From Microbacterium rhizomatis (GTDB lineage Bacteria > Actinomycetota > Actinomycetes > Actinomycetales > Microbacteriaceae), in contig NZ_VYSA01000001.1 in assembly GCF_008710745.1 (NCBI RefSeq), forward strand, positions 868,001 to 932,000: a stretch of DNA of 64,000 nucleotides, in the 5' to 3' direction. This document shows, piece by piece, positions 1 to 8,526 of this stretch. Below the pieces are notes generated by a model. The model searched no databases. It was not told the DNA's origin and worked only from the letters and a program-made list of their open reading frames with translations. Made by a program: the position numbers and the translations under genes. Every line of letters starts with the position of its first letter. The stretch's first letter is position 1.

Positions 1-13
1 CGGGCGGTGGCGA

Positions 14-943
14 TCATTCGACGCGTTCGGCCTGACCGAGACGCCAGTAGCCCATGAAGGCGACGCGCTTGCGGTCCACGCCCCGGTCGGATACCAGCAT
101 CCGGCGCAGTTGCTTGACGGTGGCGGCTTCGCCTGCGATCCAGGCGTAGAACTCCCCCTCGGCGCCCTCGGGGCTGTCCCAGAGCAGCTCACGATCCACG
201 TCGATGTCGTCGAGCTCCTGCGTGCGCGGCGCGGCCGCGCGCTCGAGGACATCGGTCGATCGGCTCGCCCAGGCGCTCACCGCCTCGATGAGCGCAGCGC
301 CGTGCGCTCGCTCGTGGCGCGCGATCCAGTGCACGCGGAACCCGCTGGCGCATGCGGGCGGCACGACGTCCTCTGCCGTGGCCACCTCGATGAAGGCGTC
401 GACCTCGTGCGAGTCGTCGAGAGACTCGAGGATCGCGCCGATCGCGGGGGCGGCCGTCTCATCGCCGGCGAGCAGCAGCCGCGTGGCGTTTCCCGGGTGC
501 CAGTCCAAACCGGTCGCGGAGTGCGGGCTCCGCTCGTCGGGCCCGACGATGATGAGCTCCTGGCCGGGCGCCGCCGTCTCGGCCCATGTGCCCGCCGGGC
601 CGGCCCCGGGATGCACGACGAAGTCGACGTCGAGCTCGCGCGCATCCGGATCGATCCGGCGCACCGTGTACGTGCGAAACGGGTTGCGCTCCGACTCGGG
701 GAGCGCCCTCCACCGGTCGTACCAGTCCCCCGCGGCATCATGCTGACCGAAATCGCCGTACTCGCCGTCCGCTCGCGGAAGAACGACCTTGATCCGCTGA
801 TCCAGGCCGGCCGTACCGAAGTAGGCCAGATCGTGATCGTGGAACGTCACACGCACGAAGTGCGGCGAGAGACGTCGAACACGTGAGACGGTCGCTCGAT
901 AGGGGCGGTAGGCGGGCCGGGAGATGATCTCGGTCGAGGACAT
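14..943 (-). CDS. Siderophore-interacting FAD protein (ferric-siderophore reductase family)
   Basis: A 309-residue cytosolic flavoprotein of the SIP/ViuB family, which reduces ferric siderophores to release iron inside the cell. The FAD-binding RTYTVR motif lies near residue 90, followed by a DFVVHPGAGPAGTWA segment typical of the family. The C-terminal half is the NAD(P)H-binding domain, with GEAATVKQLRRML near residue 275. Length is normal for the family. The ATG sits directly behind an IdeR/DtxR-type iron box that contains a TAACCT -10 element 7 nt from the start, so the mRNA is probably leaderless and repressed by iron. It lies 33 nt downstream of the malY-like gene on the same strand but has its own promoter. 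Family assignment is secure; the siderophore is unknown. Confidence 0.93.
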   Translation of the reverse strand: MSSTEIISRPAYRPYRATVSRVRRLSPHFVRVTFHDHDLAYFGTAGLDQRIKVVLPRADGEYGDFGQHDAAGDWYDRWRALPESERNPFRTYTVRRIDPDARELDVDFVVHPGAGPAGTWAETAAPGQELIIVGPDERSPHSATGLDWHPGNATRLLLAGDETAAPAIGAILESLDDSHEVDAFIEVATAEDVVPPACASGFRVHWIARHERAHGAALIEAVSAWASRSTDVLERAAAPRTQELDDIDVDRELLWDSPEGAEGEFYAWIAGEAATVKQLRRMLVSDRGVDRKRVAFMGYWRLGQAERVE

Positions 944-948
944 GTTTC

Positions 949-967
949 TTAGGTTAGCCTCACCTAC
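949..967 (-). promoter_or_regulatory. IdeR/DtxR-type iron box overlapping the SIP -10
   Basis: The 19 bases TTAGGTTAGCCTCACCTAC match the DtxR/IdeR consensus (TTAGGTTAGSCTAACCTAA) with only a few mismatches in one arm. On the minus strand the box contains TAACCT, a TANNNT -10 element 7 nt before the SIP start codon. A bound repressor would therefore block RNA polymerase directly. Confidence 0.85.
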
Positions 968-976
968 TCCTTAACC

Positions 977-2152
977 TCAATTCGATGCGGTGACACCGCC
1001 CGCAAGAGCCCCTACACGCGTCACGGCCTCACGGAGGAGATCGGGGTGGCACGCGAAGTTGATCCGCACGTGCCCCACGCCCTCGTCGCCGAACAGCGGC
1101 CCGTGATGCAGGGCCACTCGCGCTTCGCGGCGGATCTTCGTCGCGGGGTTGTCGCCCCACCCGTAGTCCGAGACATCCACCCATGCGAGGAACCCCGCAT
1201 CGGGTATGCGGTACCGCGCCTCGGGCAGGTGATCGGCGAGCAGGTCCGCCAGGAGCGCCCTGTTGGCGGTCAGGGCCGCCATGAGGCTGTCATGCCACTC
1301 ATCGCTCTCGGGCGAGTAGGCAGCCACGTTCGCGAGCGCCCCGAACAGTCCCGTCCGCCATTCGACCTCCCAGGGCAGCGTCTGCAGAGCGTGGGCCTGA
1401 GGGGTCGCGCCCGCGATCATCACCGCGCACTTCAGCCCCGCCAGGTTGAAGGTCTTACTCGCACTCGTCACCGCGTAGCCGACCCGGGCGGCCGCGTCCG
1501 ATGCGGCGAGGAACGGCGTGAAGGCACGGGGATCGTACGCGAGAGGGCCGTGGATCTCGTCGCTGATGACGGTGGCGCCCGCGCGCTCGGCGATGTCCGC
1601 GAGAGCGGCGAGCGTCTCGCGCGTGTGAACGGTGCCGGTCGGATTGTGCGGATTGCACAGAAGAATGGCGCGCGCTCCCCCGGCCAGGGCGGCCTCGATG
1701 CCGTCGAGGTCGAGATGAAAGCCCGTCTCTGTACGGACGAGCGGTACTCGCTCGACGATGCCGCCCGCCTCCTCGACCGTGTCGAAGAAGGGCGGATACA
1801 CCGGCGTGGTCACGACGACGCGGTCCCCAGGCGAGATCACGAGGCGCAGGATCTCGACGACCCCCATCATCACGTCGCCGGTCCAGAACACGTGCGAGGG
1901 GTCCACCGACCATCCGAGGCGGCGCTGCGCGAATCCGACGAACGCGTCCCGGATGCCGGGGTCGGGCGGGGTATAGCCGGTGTCGCCGAGCTCGACCGCC
2001 CTGGCGAGAACTCGGGTGATGGCCGGGGCGAGCCCGTAGTCGGTCTCAGCGACGAACATCGGGATCACGTCGGCCGGATACTTGCGCCACTTCGTACTCG
2101 AACGCTGGCGCAACTCGTCGATCGGCAGGGCCTGCAGCGGGGTCGCACTCAC
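977..2152 (-). CDS. PLP-dependent MalY/PatB-type cystathionine beta-lyase (class I/II aminotransferase fold)
   Basis: A 391-residue fold-type I PLP enzyme. It has LLCNPHNPTG (about 164-173), ISDEIH (about 196-201) and the Schiff-base lysine K233 in SASKTFNLAGLK. The FWTGDVMMG and YTPPDPG segments are characteristic of MalY/PatB C-S lyases, which cleave cystathionine or cysteine conjugates. The GTG start is preceded by TAGCCT and exactly 6 nt, the leaderless pattern seen throughout this window. An AGGCTAACC half iron box overlaps this -10, but the other arm is not conserved. Substrate (cystathionine or another C-S compound) cannot be decided from sequence. Confidence 0.85.
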   Translation of the reverse strand: MSATPLQALPIDELRQRSSTKWRKYPADVIPMFVAETDYGLAPAITRVLARAVELGDTGYTPPDPGIRDAFVGFAQRRLGWSVDPSHVFWTGDVMMGVVEILRLVISPGDRVVVTTPVYPPFFDTVEEAGGIVERVPLVRTETGFHLDLDGIEAALAGGARAILLCNPHNPTGTVHTRETLAALADIAERAGATVISDEIHGPLAYDPRAFTPFLAASDAAARVGYAVTSASKTFNLAGLKCAVMIAGATPQAHALQTLPWEVEWRTGLFGALANVAAYSPESDEWHDSLMAALTANRALLADLLADHLPEARYRIPDAGFLAWVDVSDYGWGDNPATKIRREARVALHHGPLFGDEGVGHVRINFACHPDLLREAVTRVGALAGGVTASN

Positions 2153-2220
2153 TTTTTCAGGCTAACCGCGCGGCAACGGCGGCGCCCCTCACCTGTCACA
2201 CGGCGTCGCGGGGACGTCGC

Positions 2221-2550
2221 TCAGATCGCGAAGCCGAGTGCCCTCATCATGTCGCGTCCGTCGTCCGTGATCCGCTCAGGGCCCCACGGCGGCATCCAGA
2301 CCCAATTGATGCGGAAACGCTCGACGACGTTGTCGAGCGCCTGCGCCGTCTGCTCCTCGAGCACATCGGTGAGGGGACACCCGGCGCTGGTGAGGGTCAT
2401 GTGAATCACGAGAGCATCGTTCTCGTCATCCCACGCGAGGTCGTAGATGAGTCCCAGATCGACGACGTTGATCCCGAGCTCGGGATCCATGACGTCCTTC
2501 AGGGCTTCGGTGACCTCGTCGAACTTCTCGGGTGCGAGCGTTGCGGTCAT
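2221..2550 (-). CDS. sufT: MIP18/DUF59 metal-sulfur cluster assembly factor (SufT-like)
   Basis: A 109-residue single-domain DUF59 protein, the usual last gene of actinobacterial suf operons, involved in Fe-S cluster maturation or transfer. The family signature DPELGINVVDLGLIYD lies at about 22-37, and the conserved cysteine is in TSAGCPLTD. It starts 9 nt after sufC. It also has its own TAGGAT box 6 nt before the ATG, so it may be transcribed separately as a leaderless mRNA. Confidence 0.88.
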   Translation of the reverse strand: MTATLAPEKFDEVTEALKDVMDPELGINVVDLGLIYDLAWDDENDALVIHMTLTSAGCPLTDVLEEQTAQALDNVVERFRINWVWMPPWGPERITDDGRDMMRALGFAI

Positions 2551-2556
2551 ATAACG

Positions 2557-2562
2557 ATCCTA
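2557..2562 (-). promoter_or_regulatory. Putative internal -10 for sufT, containing the sufC stop codon
   Basis: On the minus strand TAGGAT lies exactly 6 nt before the sufT ATG. Its first three bases are the sufC stop codon TAG. The spacing matches the other leaderless starts in the window. No transcript evidence is available. Confidence 0.4.
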
Positions 2563-3330
2563 CGCGTCCGCGTCGACGGCGGGCTCGACGAAACGATCGT
2601 AGCCTTCGTCTTCGAGGCGCTCAGCCAGCTCGGGACCGCCCTCTTCGACGATCCGACCGGCGACCATCACGTGAACGAAATCGGGGTGGATGTATCGCAG
2701 AATGCGGGTGTAGTGCGTGATGAGCAGAACGCCGAGGTTGGTCTGCTCCTTGGCGCGGTTCACGCCCTCGGACACGATCTTGAGCGCGTCGACGTCGAGG
2801 CCCGAATCGGTCTCGTCGAGCACGGCGATCTGCGGGCGCAGGAGTTCGAGCTGGAGGATCTCGTGGCGCTTCTTCTCGCCGCCGGAGAAGCCCTCGTTCA
2901 CATTGCGCTGGGCGAACTTCGGGTCCATGCGGAGGTTCTTCATGGACGCTTTGACGTCCTTGGTCCAGGTGCGGATGGACGGCGCCTCGCCGTCGATCGC
3001 GGTCTTGGCCGTGCGCAGGAAGTTCGTCACGGTCACACCGGGGATCTCGACGGGATACTGCATCGCCAGGAACAGACCGGCGCGCGCACGCTCGTCGACG
3101 GTCATCGACAGGACGTCTGCACCGTCGAGCGTGATGGAGCCGCTCTCGACGTGGTACTTGGGGTGACCGGCGATCGTGTAGGCCAAAGTCGACTTACCCG
3201 ACCCGTTCGGGCCCATGATCGCGTGGGTCTCACCCGTGCGGATCGTGAGCGTCAGGCCGTTGAGGATGGGCGTTGTTCCGGCATCCGTCTCGACCGTCAC
3301 GAACAGATCGCGGATTTCAAGGACAGGCAT
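2560..3330 (-). CDS. sufC: Fe-S cluster assembly ATPase SufC
   Basis: A 256-residue ABC-type ATPase of the SufBCD scaffold; its ATP hydrolysis drives conformational change during cluster assembly on SufB/SufD. Walker A GPNGSGKST is near residue 40, the ABC signature FSGGEKKRHEIL near 148 and Walker B with catalytic acid IAVLDETDSGLD near 170. These SufC-specific forms separate it from transporter ATPases. It lies 14 nt downstream of the Rieske gene, with an AGAAGGAAG-like ribosome-binding sequence in the gap. Confidence 0.97.
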   Translation of the reverse strand: MPVLEIRDLFVTVETDAGTTPILNGLTLTIRTGETHAIMGPNGSGKSTLAYTIAGHPKYHVESGSITLDGADVLSMTVDERARAGLFLAMQYPVEIPGVTVTNFLRTAKTAIDGEAPSIRTWTKDVKASMKNLRMDPKFAQRNVNEGFSGGEKKRHEILQLELLRPQIAVLDETDSGLDVDALKIVSEGVNRAKEQTNLGVLLITHYTRILRYIHPDFVHVMVAGRIVEEGGPELAERLEDEGYDRFVEPAVDADA

Positions 3331-3344
3331 GTGTGCTTCCTTCT

Positions 3345-3671
3345 TCAGAGCTCTTTGAGGACGGCGGGGTCGATGAGGACGTCATCGCCGTCGATGGTGA
3401 CCGCATACACCGGGACCGGCTCGTACGCGGGGAGGTTCAGTGGGCGACCGGTACGCAGCGAGAAGGCGGAGCCGTGGGCCCAGCACTCCAGCGTGTCGTC
3501 GTCGACGAACCCTTCGGACAGCGAGACGTCGCCGTGGGTGCAGACATCGCCGATCGCGTGGACCTCGCCGTTCGAGTCGAGCACGACCGCGATCGCGACA
3601 CCGTCGATCTCGACTCGGTGGGCCTCGTCCTGCTGCAGCTCGCTGAGCGCGCACGCGCGGGTGGCGCTCAT
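3345..3671 (-). CDS. Rieske-type [2Fe-2S] ferredoxin in the suf operon
   Basis: A 108-residue soluble Rieske domain. The two ligand pairs are CTHGDVSL (C-x-H) near residue 44 and CWAHGSAF (C-x2-H) near 63, the spacing of non-haem oxygenase ferredoxin subunits. The ATG overlaps the sufD stop (ATGA), so translation is coupled. Placement between sufD and sufC is inferred to mean an electron donor or early client of the Suf machinery; its redox partner is not visible here. Confidence 0.9.
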   Translation of the reverse strand: MSATRACALSELQQDEAHRVEIDGVAIAVVLDSNGEVHAIGDVCTHGDVSLSEGFVDDDTLECWAHGSAFSLRTGRPLNLPAYEPVPVYAVTIDGDDVLIDPAVLKEL

Positions 3672-4870
3672 GCCGCCTCCGCCGGGGTCAGCTCCGCCTC
3701 GATGGCGGCGCTGAGTTCTTCTTCGAGGGCCGGGATGCCGAGCTTCTGCACGATCTCGGCGAGGAATCCGCGCACGACCAGGCGGCGCGCTTCTTCTTCC
3801 GGGATGCCGCGAGCCTGCAGGTAGAAGAGCTGCTCGTCGTCGAAGCGCCCCGTGGCGCTCGCGTGCCCTGCTCCGCGGATGTCGCCGGTCTCGATCTCGA
3901 GGTTCGGGATAGAGTCCGCGCGCGCACCTTCGGTGAGCACGAGGTTGCGGTTTGCCTCGTAGGAGTCGGTACCGGTCGCATCGGGTCCGATCAGCACGTC
4001 GCCGACCCACACCGTCCGCGCGCCGTCACCCTGCAGAGCGCTCTTGTAGAGCACGTTCCCGCGCGTCTGAGGGCCCTTGTGATGCAGGTAGACCTGGCTC
4101 TCCAAGTGCTGACCGGCGTCGGCGAACGAGAGCCCGTAGATCTCGGCTTCCGCCCCCGAGCCGGCGAGCTCGATCGACGGGTTCAGCCTGACCACGGCAC
4201 CGCCGAGGCTCACCACGATGTGCCGCAGGTACGCGTCGCGATCGACACGAGCCTGGTGGGATGCCGCGTGCACGGCGCCGTCGGACCACTCCTGCACGGT
4301 CACCACGGTGAGATGGGCGCCGTCGCGCACGATGATCTCGACGTTCTGGGCCAGCAGGGCCTCGCCGCGGTGACGCAGGAGCACGGTCGCCCGCGAATGC
4401 GCCGACGCCTCGATCACGATGTGGCTGTGGGCCACCGCGCCAGGCGCGGTGACATCGATCTCGACGGGTTCGGCGAGCTCGATCGAGGCGGGGATGCGAA
4501 GGTGCAGCGCCGACGTCGTGCGGGTCCAGGCCACGGCGGCGATCACGTCCTCGGGCTCGAAGACGTCGCCACGCGGGCTCTGGCCGATCGCGAGCGTGCC
4601 CTGAAACACGTCCTGCGCGCCACTCACCGTCATCTCGACCGGGTTCGCCGACGCGTCGGCGTCGACGAAGAGCGGAGCCAGTCGCGCGACCGGCGTGTGC
4701 GTGAAGTCGACCTCGCGCCCCGTGGGAACGCCGAAGTCAGCGGGGTCGTACGAGCGCGGGCGCTCGGAGCGGGTCTGGACCGGGACGAAACCGCCGTCGG
4801 AGTGGGCGGTGCTGCCCACGACAGCGACCCCCGACGGTGTGGTGGCCGGGGCTTGGGTGAGCGACGTCAT
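3668..4870 (-). CDS. sufD: Fe-S cluster assembly protein SufD
   Basis: A 400-residue scaffold subunit paralogous to SufB. The C-terminal beta-helix segment carries SATGRFDDEQLFYLQARGIPEEEARRLVVRGF, the SufD/SufB hallmark, here given only as the short core FYLQARGIPEEEA. The N-terminal ~60 residues are low-complexity. It follows sufB by 35 nt and overlaps the Rieske gene by 4 nt. It forms the SufBC2D complex that assembles clusters in the cytosol. Confidence 0.95.
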   Translation of the reverse strand: MTSLTQAPATTPSGVAVVGSTAHSDGGFVPVQTRSERPRSYDPADFGVPTGREVDFTHTPVARLAPLFVDADASANPVEMTVSGAQDVFQGTLAIGQSPRGDVFEPEDVIAAVAWTRTTSALHLRIPASIELAEPVEIDVTAPGAVAHSHIVIEASAHSRATVLLRHRGEALLAQNVEIIVRDGAHLTVVTVQEWSDGAVHAASHQARVDRDAYLRHIVVSLGGAVVRLNPSIELAGSGAEAEIYGLSFADAGQHLESQVYLHHKGPQTRGNVLYKSALQGDGARTVWVGDVLIGPDATGTDSYEANRNLVLTEGARADSIPNLEIETGDIRGAGHASATGRFDDEQLFYLQARGIPEEEARRLVVRGFLAEIVQKLGIPALEEELSAAIEAELTPAEAA

Positions 4871-4905
4871 TCAGCCCACGATTCCGTTCATCGCGAGAGC
4901 GATCA

Positions 4906-6339
4906 TTATCCGACGCTGCCTTCCATGCCCATCTCGATGAGCTTGTTCAATTCCATGGCGTACTCCATCGGCAGTTCACGGGCGATCGGCTCGATGAATC
5001 CGCGGACGATCATGGCCATCGCCTCGTCCTCCGGCATCCCTCGGCTCATGAGATAGAAGAGCTGCTCCTCGCTGACCTTCGAGACGGTCGCCTCGTGGCC
5101 GAGCTGCACATCATCGACGCGGATGTCGATCGCGGGGTAGGTGTCGGAGCGCGACTTCGTGTCGACCAGCAGCGCATCGCAGCGCACGGTGTTCGCGGAG
5201 TGGTGCGCGTTCGCCTCGACGCGGACCTCGCCTCGGTAGCCCGCTCGGCCGCCGCCGCGGGCGATCGACTTCGAGACGATCGAAGACTGCGTGTACGGCG
5301 CCATGTGGATCATCTTGGCGCCGGCGTCCTGATGCTGGCCGGGCCCCGCGAAAGCGACCGAGAGCGTCTCGCCCTTGGCGTGCTCGCCCACCAGGAAGAT
5401 GGACGGGTACTTCATGGTCACCTTCGAACCGATGTTGCCGTCGATCCACTCCATGGTCGCGCCCTCGTGCGCGATCGCACGCTTCGTGACCAGGTTGTAG
5501 ACGTTGTTCGACCAGTTCTGGATCGTCGTGTAGCGCACACGCGCGTTCTTCTTGACGATGATCTCGACGACGGCGGAGTGCAGCGAGTCCGACTTGTAGA
5601 TCGGCGCCGTGCAGCCCTCGATGTAGTGGATGTACGAATCCTCGTCCGCGATGATCAGCGTCCGCTCGAACTGACCCATGTTCTCGGTGTTGATGCGGAA
5701 GTACGCCTGGAGCGGGATCTCGACGTGCACGCCCTTGGGGACGTAGACGAACGACCCGCCCGACCAGACGGCCGTGTTGAGTGCCGCGAACTTGTTGTCG
5801 CCGGCGGGGATCACCGTGCCGAAGTACTCCTCGAAGAACTCGGGATGCTCGCGCAGAGCCGTGTCGGTGTCCATGAAGATGACGCCCTGGGCCTCGAGAT
5901 CTTCACGGATCTGGTGATAGACGACCTCGGACTCGTACTGCGCGGCGACCCCGGCGACAAGGCGCTGGCGCTCGGCTTCGGGGATTCCGAGGCGCTCGTA
6001 CGTGTTGCGGATCTCCTCAGGAAGGTCTTCCCACGACTGCGCCTGCTTCTCCGTCGAGCGCACGAAGTACTTGATGTTGTCGAAGTCGATCTCGCTGAGA
6101 TCGGCCCCCCACGTCGGCATCGGCTTGCGCTCGAAGAGCTGCAGGCCCTTGAGCCGGTTCTTCAGCATCCATTCGGGCTCGGATTTGAGCCCCGAGATCC
6201 CCCGGACGACGGCCTCACTGAGCCCGCGCTGGGCGATGGCTCCCGCGGCGTCATCGTCGTGCCAGCCGAACTCGTACTGGCCGAGGCCGGCGAGCTCGGG
6301 TCGATCGATGAGCACGTCAGACACAAGCACTTCAGACAT
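4906..6339 (-). CDS. sufB: Fe-S cluster assembly protein SufB
   Basis: About 477 residues, the normal SufB length. It has the characteristic [10 protein letters not shown] segment, the [18 protein letters not shown]-terminal motif, and a cysteine in [11 protein letters not shown]. SufB holds the nascent cluster. The ATG at 6339 is preferred over the GTG 6 nt upstream because the GGAGAG ribosome-binding sequence lies about 7-9 nt from the ATG but only 2-3 nt from the GTG. It is the first gene of the minus-strand suf operon. The SufR repressor gene that often precedes sufB elsewhere is absent here; the divergent neighbour is ctaA. Confidence 0.97.
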   Translation of the reverse strand: MSEVLVSDVLIDRPELAGLGQYEFGWHDDDAAGAIAQRGLSEAVVRGISGLKSEPEWMLKNRLKGLQLFERKPMPTWGADLSEIDFDNIKYFVRSTEKQAQSWEDLPEEIRNTYERLGIPEAERQRLVAGVAAQYESEVVYHQIREDLEAQGVIFMDTDTALREHPEFFEEYFGTVIPAGDNKFAALNTAVWSGGSFVYVPKGVHVEIPLQAYFRINTENMGQFERTLIIADEDSYIHYIEGCTAPIYKSDSLHSAVVEIIVKKNARVRYTTIQNWSNNVYNLVTKRAIAHEGATMEWIDGNIGSKVTMKYPSIFLVGEHAKGETLSVAFAGPGQHQDAGAKMIHMAPYTQSSIVSKSIARGGGRAGYRGEVRVEANAHHSANTVRCDALLVDTKSRSDTYPAIDIRVDDVQLGHEATVSKVSEEQLFYLMSRGMPEDEAMAMIVRGFIEPIARELPMEYAMELNKLIEMGMEGSVG

Positions 6340-6460
6340 AGTCACACTCTCCTCTAGGCCGCAACGGTGTCATCCGCCCCGACATTCCGATCGCACGGTG
6401 AAATCACCGTGAGGAGAACGTCGCTGGTGGGCCCTCTCAAGTGGCGCCGTCTTGCGCGCC

Positions 6461-6466
6461 TACACT
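6461..6466 (+). promoter_or_regulatory. Putative -10 element for ctaA
   Basis: TACACT within GCGCCTACACT matches the TANNNT -10 used across this window. It would give a leader of about 125 nt before the ctaA ATG. Confidence 0.4.
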
Positions 6467-6599
6467 GTCAGTGATGCGAATCGCGCGTTGCGCGCAGCAT
6501 CCCGAACACCTCGATTCTACAGGCTCCGCTCCCCCATCGTGGGTCGCGGATCCGCCTCCGGCCACGTCCTGGAGGGCATTCCCAGGAGGCCCAGACGCG

Positions 6600-7592
6600 A
6601 TGTCCGCCCAACCGACCGCATCTTCTCGACCCGGCATCGGCCGCCGGCTGTGGCTGTGGCTGCCCGAAAAGGTCGATCGCCGTGTCGTCGCGGCCGCCTG
6701 GGCGACGCTCGTCGTCCAGATCGGGATCGTCGGCACCGGCGGCCTCGTGCGCCTCACAGGCTCGGGGCTGGGCTGCCCCACCTGGCCGCGGTGCACAGAT
6801 GATTCGCTCATCGCGACCCCCGAGATGGGCATCCACGGCGTCATAGAGTTCACCAACCGCGCGCTGACATTCGTGCTCGCGATCGTCGCCATCGTCACGT
6901 TCATCCTGATTCTGCGGATGCGGCGCGAGCGGCGCGACCTGTTCTGGCTCGCCCTCCTCGTCGGGCTGTACATCCCCGTGCAGGCGGTGCTCGGCGGCAT
7001 CACCGTGCTCACGAAGCTCAATCCCTACGTCGTGGGGCTGCACTTCTTCGCGTCGGTGCCGCTCGTCGCGATCGCGGCGGCGCTCGTGTGCCGGGTGTAC
7101 GCCGCGCCCGGGCCTCGCGAGCGGGGCGTGCCGCGCTGGTACGCGATCACCGCGCACATCACGAGCGCGGTGGTGCTGATCACGGTGATCGTCGGCATCC
7201 TCGTGACCGGCTCGGGCCCCCACGCCGGCGACAGCGCGGCTTCGCGCAACGGACTGGACCCCGAGTTCATGCAGCACGTGCACTCGTGGCCGGCCTATGC
7301 GACCCTCGCGCTGACGGTGGTACTCCTGATCGGTGCCTGGCGCACGCAGGCCGCACGACGGCTCAGGCTCTGGGTGGGGCTCCTGCTCGCGGTCGAACTG
7401 CTCCAGATCGCCGTCGGACTGTGGCAGGCACGGCTGGGGCTGCCCATCGTCCTCGTCAACATCCACATGGTGCTCGCGATGATGCTGGTCGCCGCGATGA
7501 CGGCGGTCGTGATGCACCTGAAGCTTCCGGCGCCCGCGACGATCGCCGCCGCACCCGCCGACGCAGCCGAGAGAGCGCGCACCCCGGGGTGA
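6600..7592 (+). CDS. ctaA: Haem A synthase (COX15/CtaA)
   Basis: A 330-residue polytopic membrane protein that oxidises the C8 methyl of haem O to make haem A for cytochrome aa3 oxidase. About eight hydrophobic helices are visible. The family segments VRLTGSGLGCPTWPRC near residue 45, with its cysteine pair, FTNRALTF, and a second-half GSGPHAGD repeat are present, as are conserved histidines in LHFF and NIHM. The ATG at 6600 is chosen because AGGAGG lies 10 nt upstream; the reading frame is open further 5' but without support. It acts after CtaB, encoded 2.2 kb downstream on the other strand. Confidence 0.95.
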   Translation: MSAQPTASSRPGIGRRLWLWLPEKVDRRVVAAAWATLVVQIGIVGTGGLVRLTGSGLGCPTWPRCTDDSLIATPEMGIHGVIEFTNRALTFVLAIVAIVTFILILRMRRERRDLFWLALLVGLYIPVQAVLGGITVLTKLNPYVVGLHFFASVPLVAIAAALVCRVYAAPGPRERGVPRWYAITAHITSAVVLITVIVGILVTGSGPHAGDSAASRNGLDPEFMQHVHSWPAYATLALTVVLLIGAWRTQAARRLRLWVGLLLAVELLQIAVGLWQARLGLPIVLVNIHMVLAMMLVAAMTAVVMHLKLPAPATIAAAPADAAERARTPG

Positions 7593-7710
7593 CTCGAATG
7601 GCGAACTCATAGCCAACTCATGGGCGACACACACAGCGCGCTCGGACTGACCGACCAGGCTTACGTATGCCGCGGATCCCGCGGCGCCCGACATCCAAGG
7701 AGAATCCCCC

Positions 7711-8232
7711 ATGTCCATTAGTCCCGCCACGACCGCCGGCCGCCGTCCGGGCCTGCTGCGGAGCATCCCGTTCTGGATCCTCCTCGTCGGCTCGCTCGCG
7801 AGCGTGGGGGTCGGCCTCTGGCTCGTCCTCGACAAGATCTCGACGATGACGAGCACTCTCGCCGACGGATCGGCCACGGGCGTCGAGGTGTACGCCGGAC
7901 AGTCCTGGGTGATCGTCGGCGGAGCGCTCCTTGCTGCCGGACTGTTCGGACTCGTGACCGTTCTCGCGCTCGCCGCGGCCCGCTCCTTCGTCCCCGCCCC
8001 GGCCCCCGCCGCACTCGAGGTCATCGAGTGGAACGACGAGGATGACGCTGACGACGCGGCATCCGTTCTCGTGACCGAGCCCGCCGCTGCGGCCCCGGTC
8101 GACGCGACGCCGGTCGCTGCCACGCCGGTCGCTGCCACGCCGGTCGACGCGACCGAGTCGCCCGCCACTCCCGAGTCGCCCGCCACTCCCGAGTCGCCCG
8201 CCGAAGAGTCGAGCACGACGCCCACGCGCTGA
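7711..8232 (+). CDS. Two-helix membrane protein with an Ala/Pro/Thr-repeat tail
   Basis: 173 residues; function not recognised. Two hydrophobic segments (about 20-42 and 66-92) form a helical hairpin, followed by an acidic stretch (EWNDEDDADDAA) and a tail built from TPVAA/TPVDA and ESPATP repeats. The tail is encoded by near-identical 15-bp and 18-bp tandem DNA units, so its length probably varies between strains. AAGGAG lies about 10 nt before the ATG, and a strong terminator follows. It stands alone between ctaA and the repeat island. Confidence 0.75.
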   Translation: MSISPATTAGRRPGLLRSIPFWILLVGSLASVGVGLWLVLDKISTMTSTLADGSATGVEVYAGQSWVIVGGALLAAGLFGLVTVLALAAARSFVPAPAPAALEVIEWNDEDDADDAASVLVTEPAAAAPVDATPVAATPVAATPVDATESPATPESPATPESPAEESSTTPTR

Positions 8233-8242
8233 TCTCCGTGCG

Positions 8243-8272
8243 ACGGCCCGCCCCTACCCGGGGGCGGGCCGT
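8243..8272 (+). terminator. Rho-independent-type terminator
   Basis: A perfect 12-bp GC-rich stem (ACGGCCCGCCCC / GGGGCGGGCCGT) with a 6-nt loop begins 10 nt after the stop of the 7711-8232 gene and is followed by TTTC. Confidence 0.85.
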
Positions 8273-8298
8273 TTCGCGTATCCGGCATCGAACGAGGT

Positions 8299-8442
8299 CT
8301 GCACAGCTCCGGGAGTCTGCACAGCCTCGGGAATCTGCACAGCCCCGGGAATCTGCATAGCCTCGGGAATCTGCACAGCCTCAGTAATCTGCACAGCCCC
8401 GGTAATCTGCATAGCCTCGGGAATCTGCACAGCCTCGGAACA
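8299..8442 (+). repeat. Array A: eight 18-bp direct repeats
   Basis: Eight uninterrupted 18-bp units start at 8299, 8317, 8335, 8353, 8371, 8389, 8407 and 8425, with consensus CTGCACAGCCTCGGGAAT. Units differ by one to four bases, mostly at the same positions (C/T at base 6, T/C at base 11, G/T at base 15). There are no spacers. Array B, on the other side of the DUF559 gene, has the same period, the same orientation and a related unit. Confidence 0.95.
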
Positions 8443-8466
8443 AGCATCCCGATACTCTCCGAGACC

Positions 8467-8493
8467 ATGCATTTCTCCGAGGTTGCGCGAGAC
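8467..8493 (+). repeat. Left inverted repeat bracketing the DUF559 cassette
   Basis: Read on the plus strand this 27-base segment matches 21 of 27 bases of the minus-strand segment starting at 9543. Its core TTCTCCGAGG is shared. It also resembles one repeat unit in the orientation opposite to array A. Together with 9517-9543 it brackets the nuclease gene. Confidence 0.7.
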
Positions 8494-8526
8494 ACCACGC
8501 GGCATCCGCACCCCTCCCTCACCGCT

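Noticed and set aside
2150..2172. Second full iron box before the malY-like gene
   Set aside because: Only the AGGCTAACC half matches; the other arm is not conserved.
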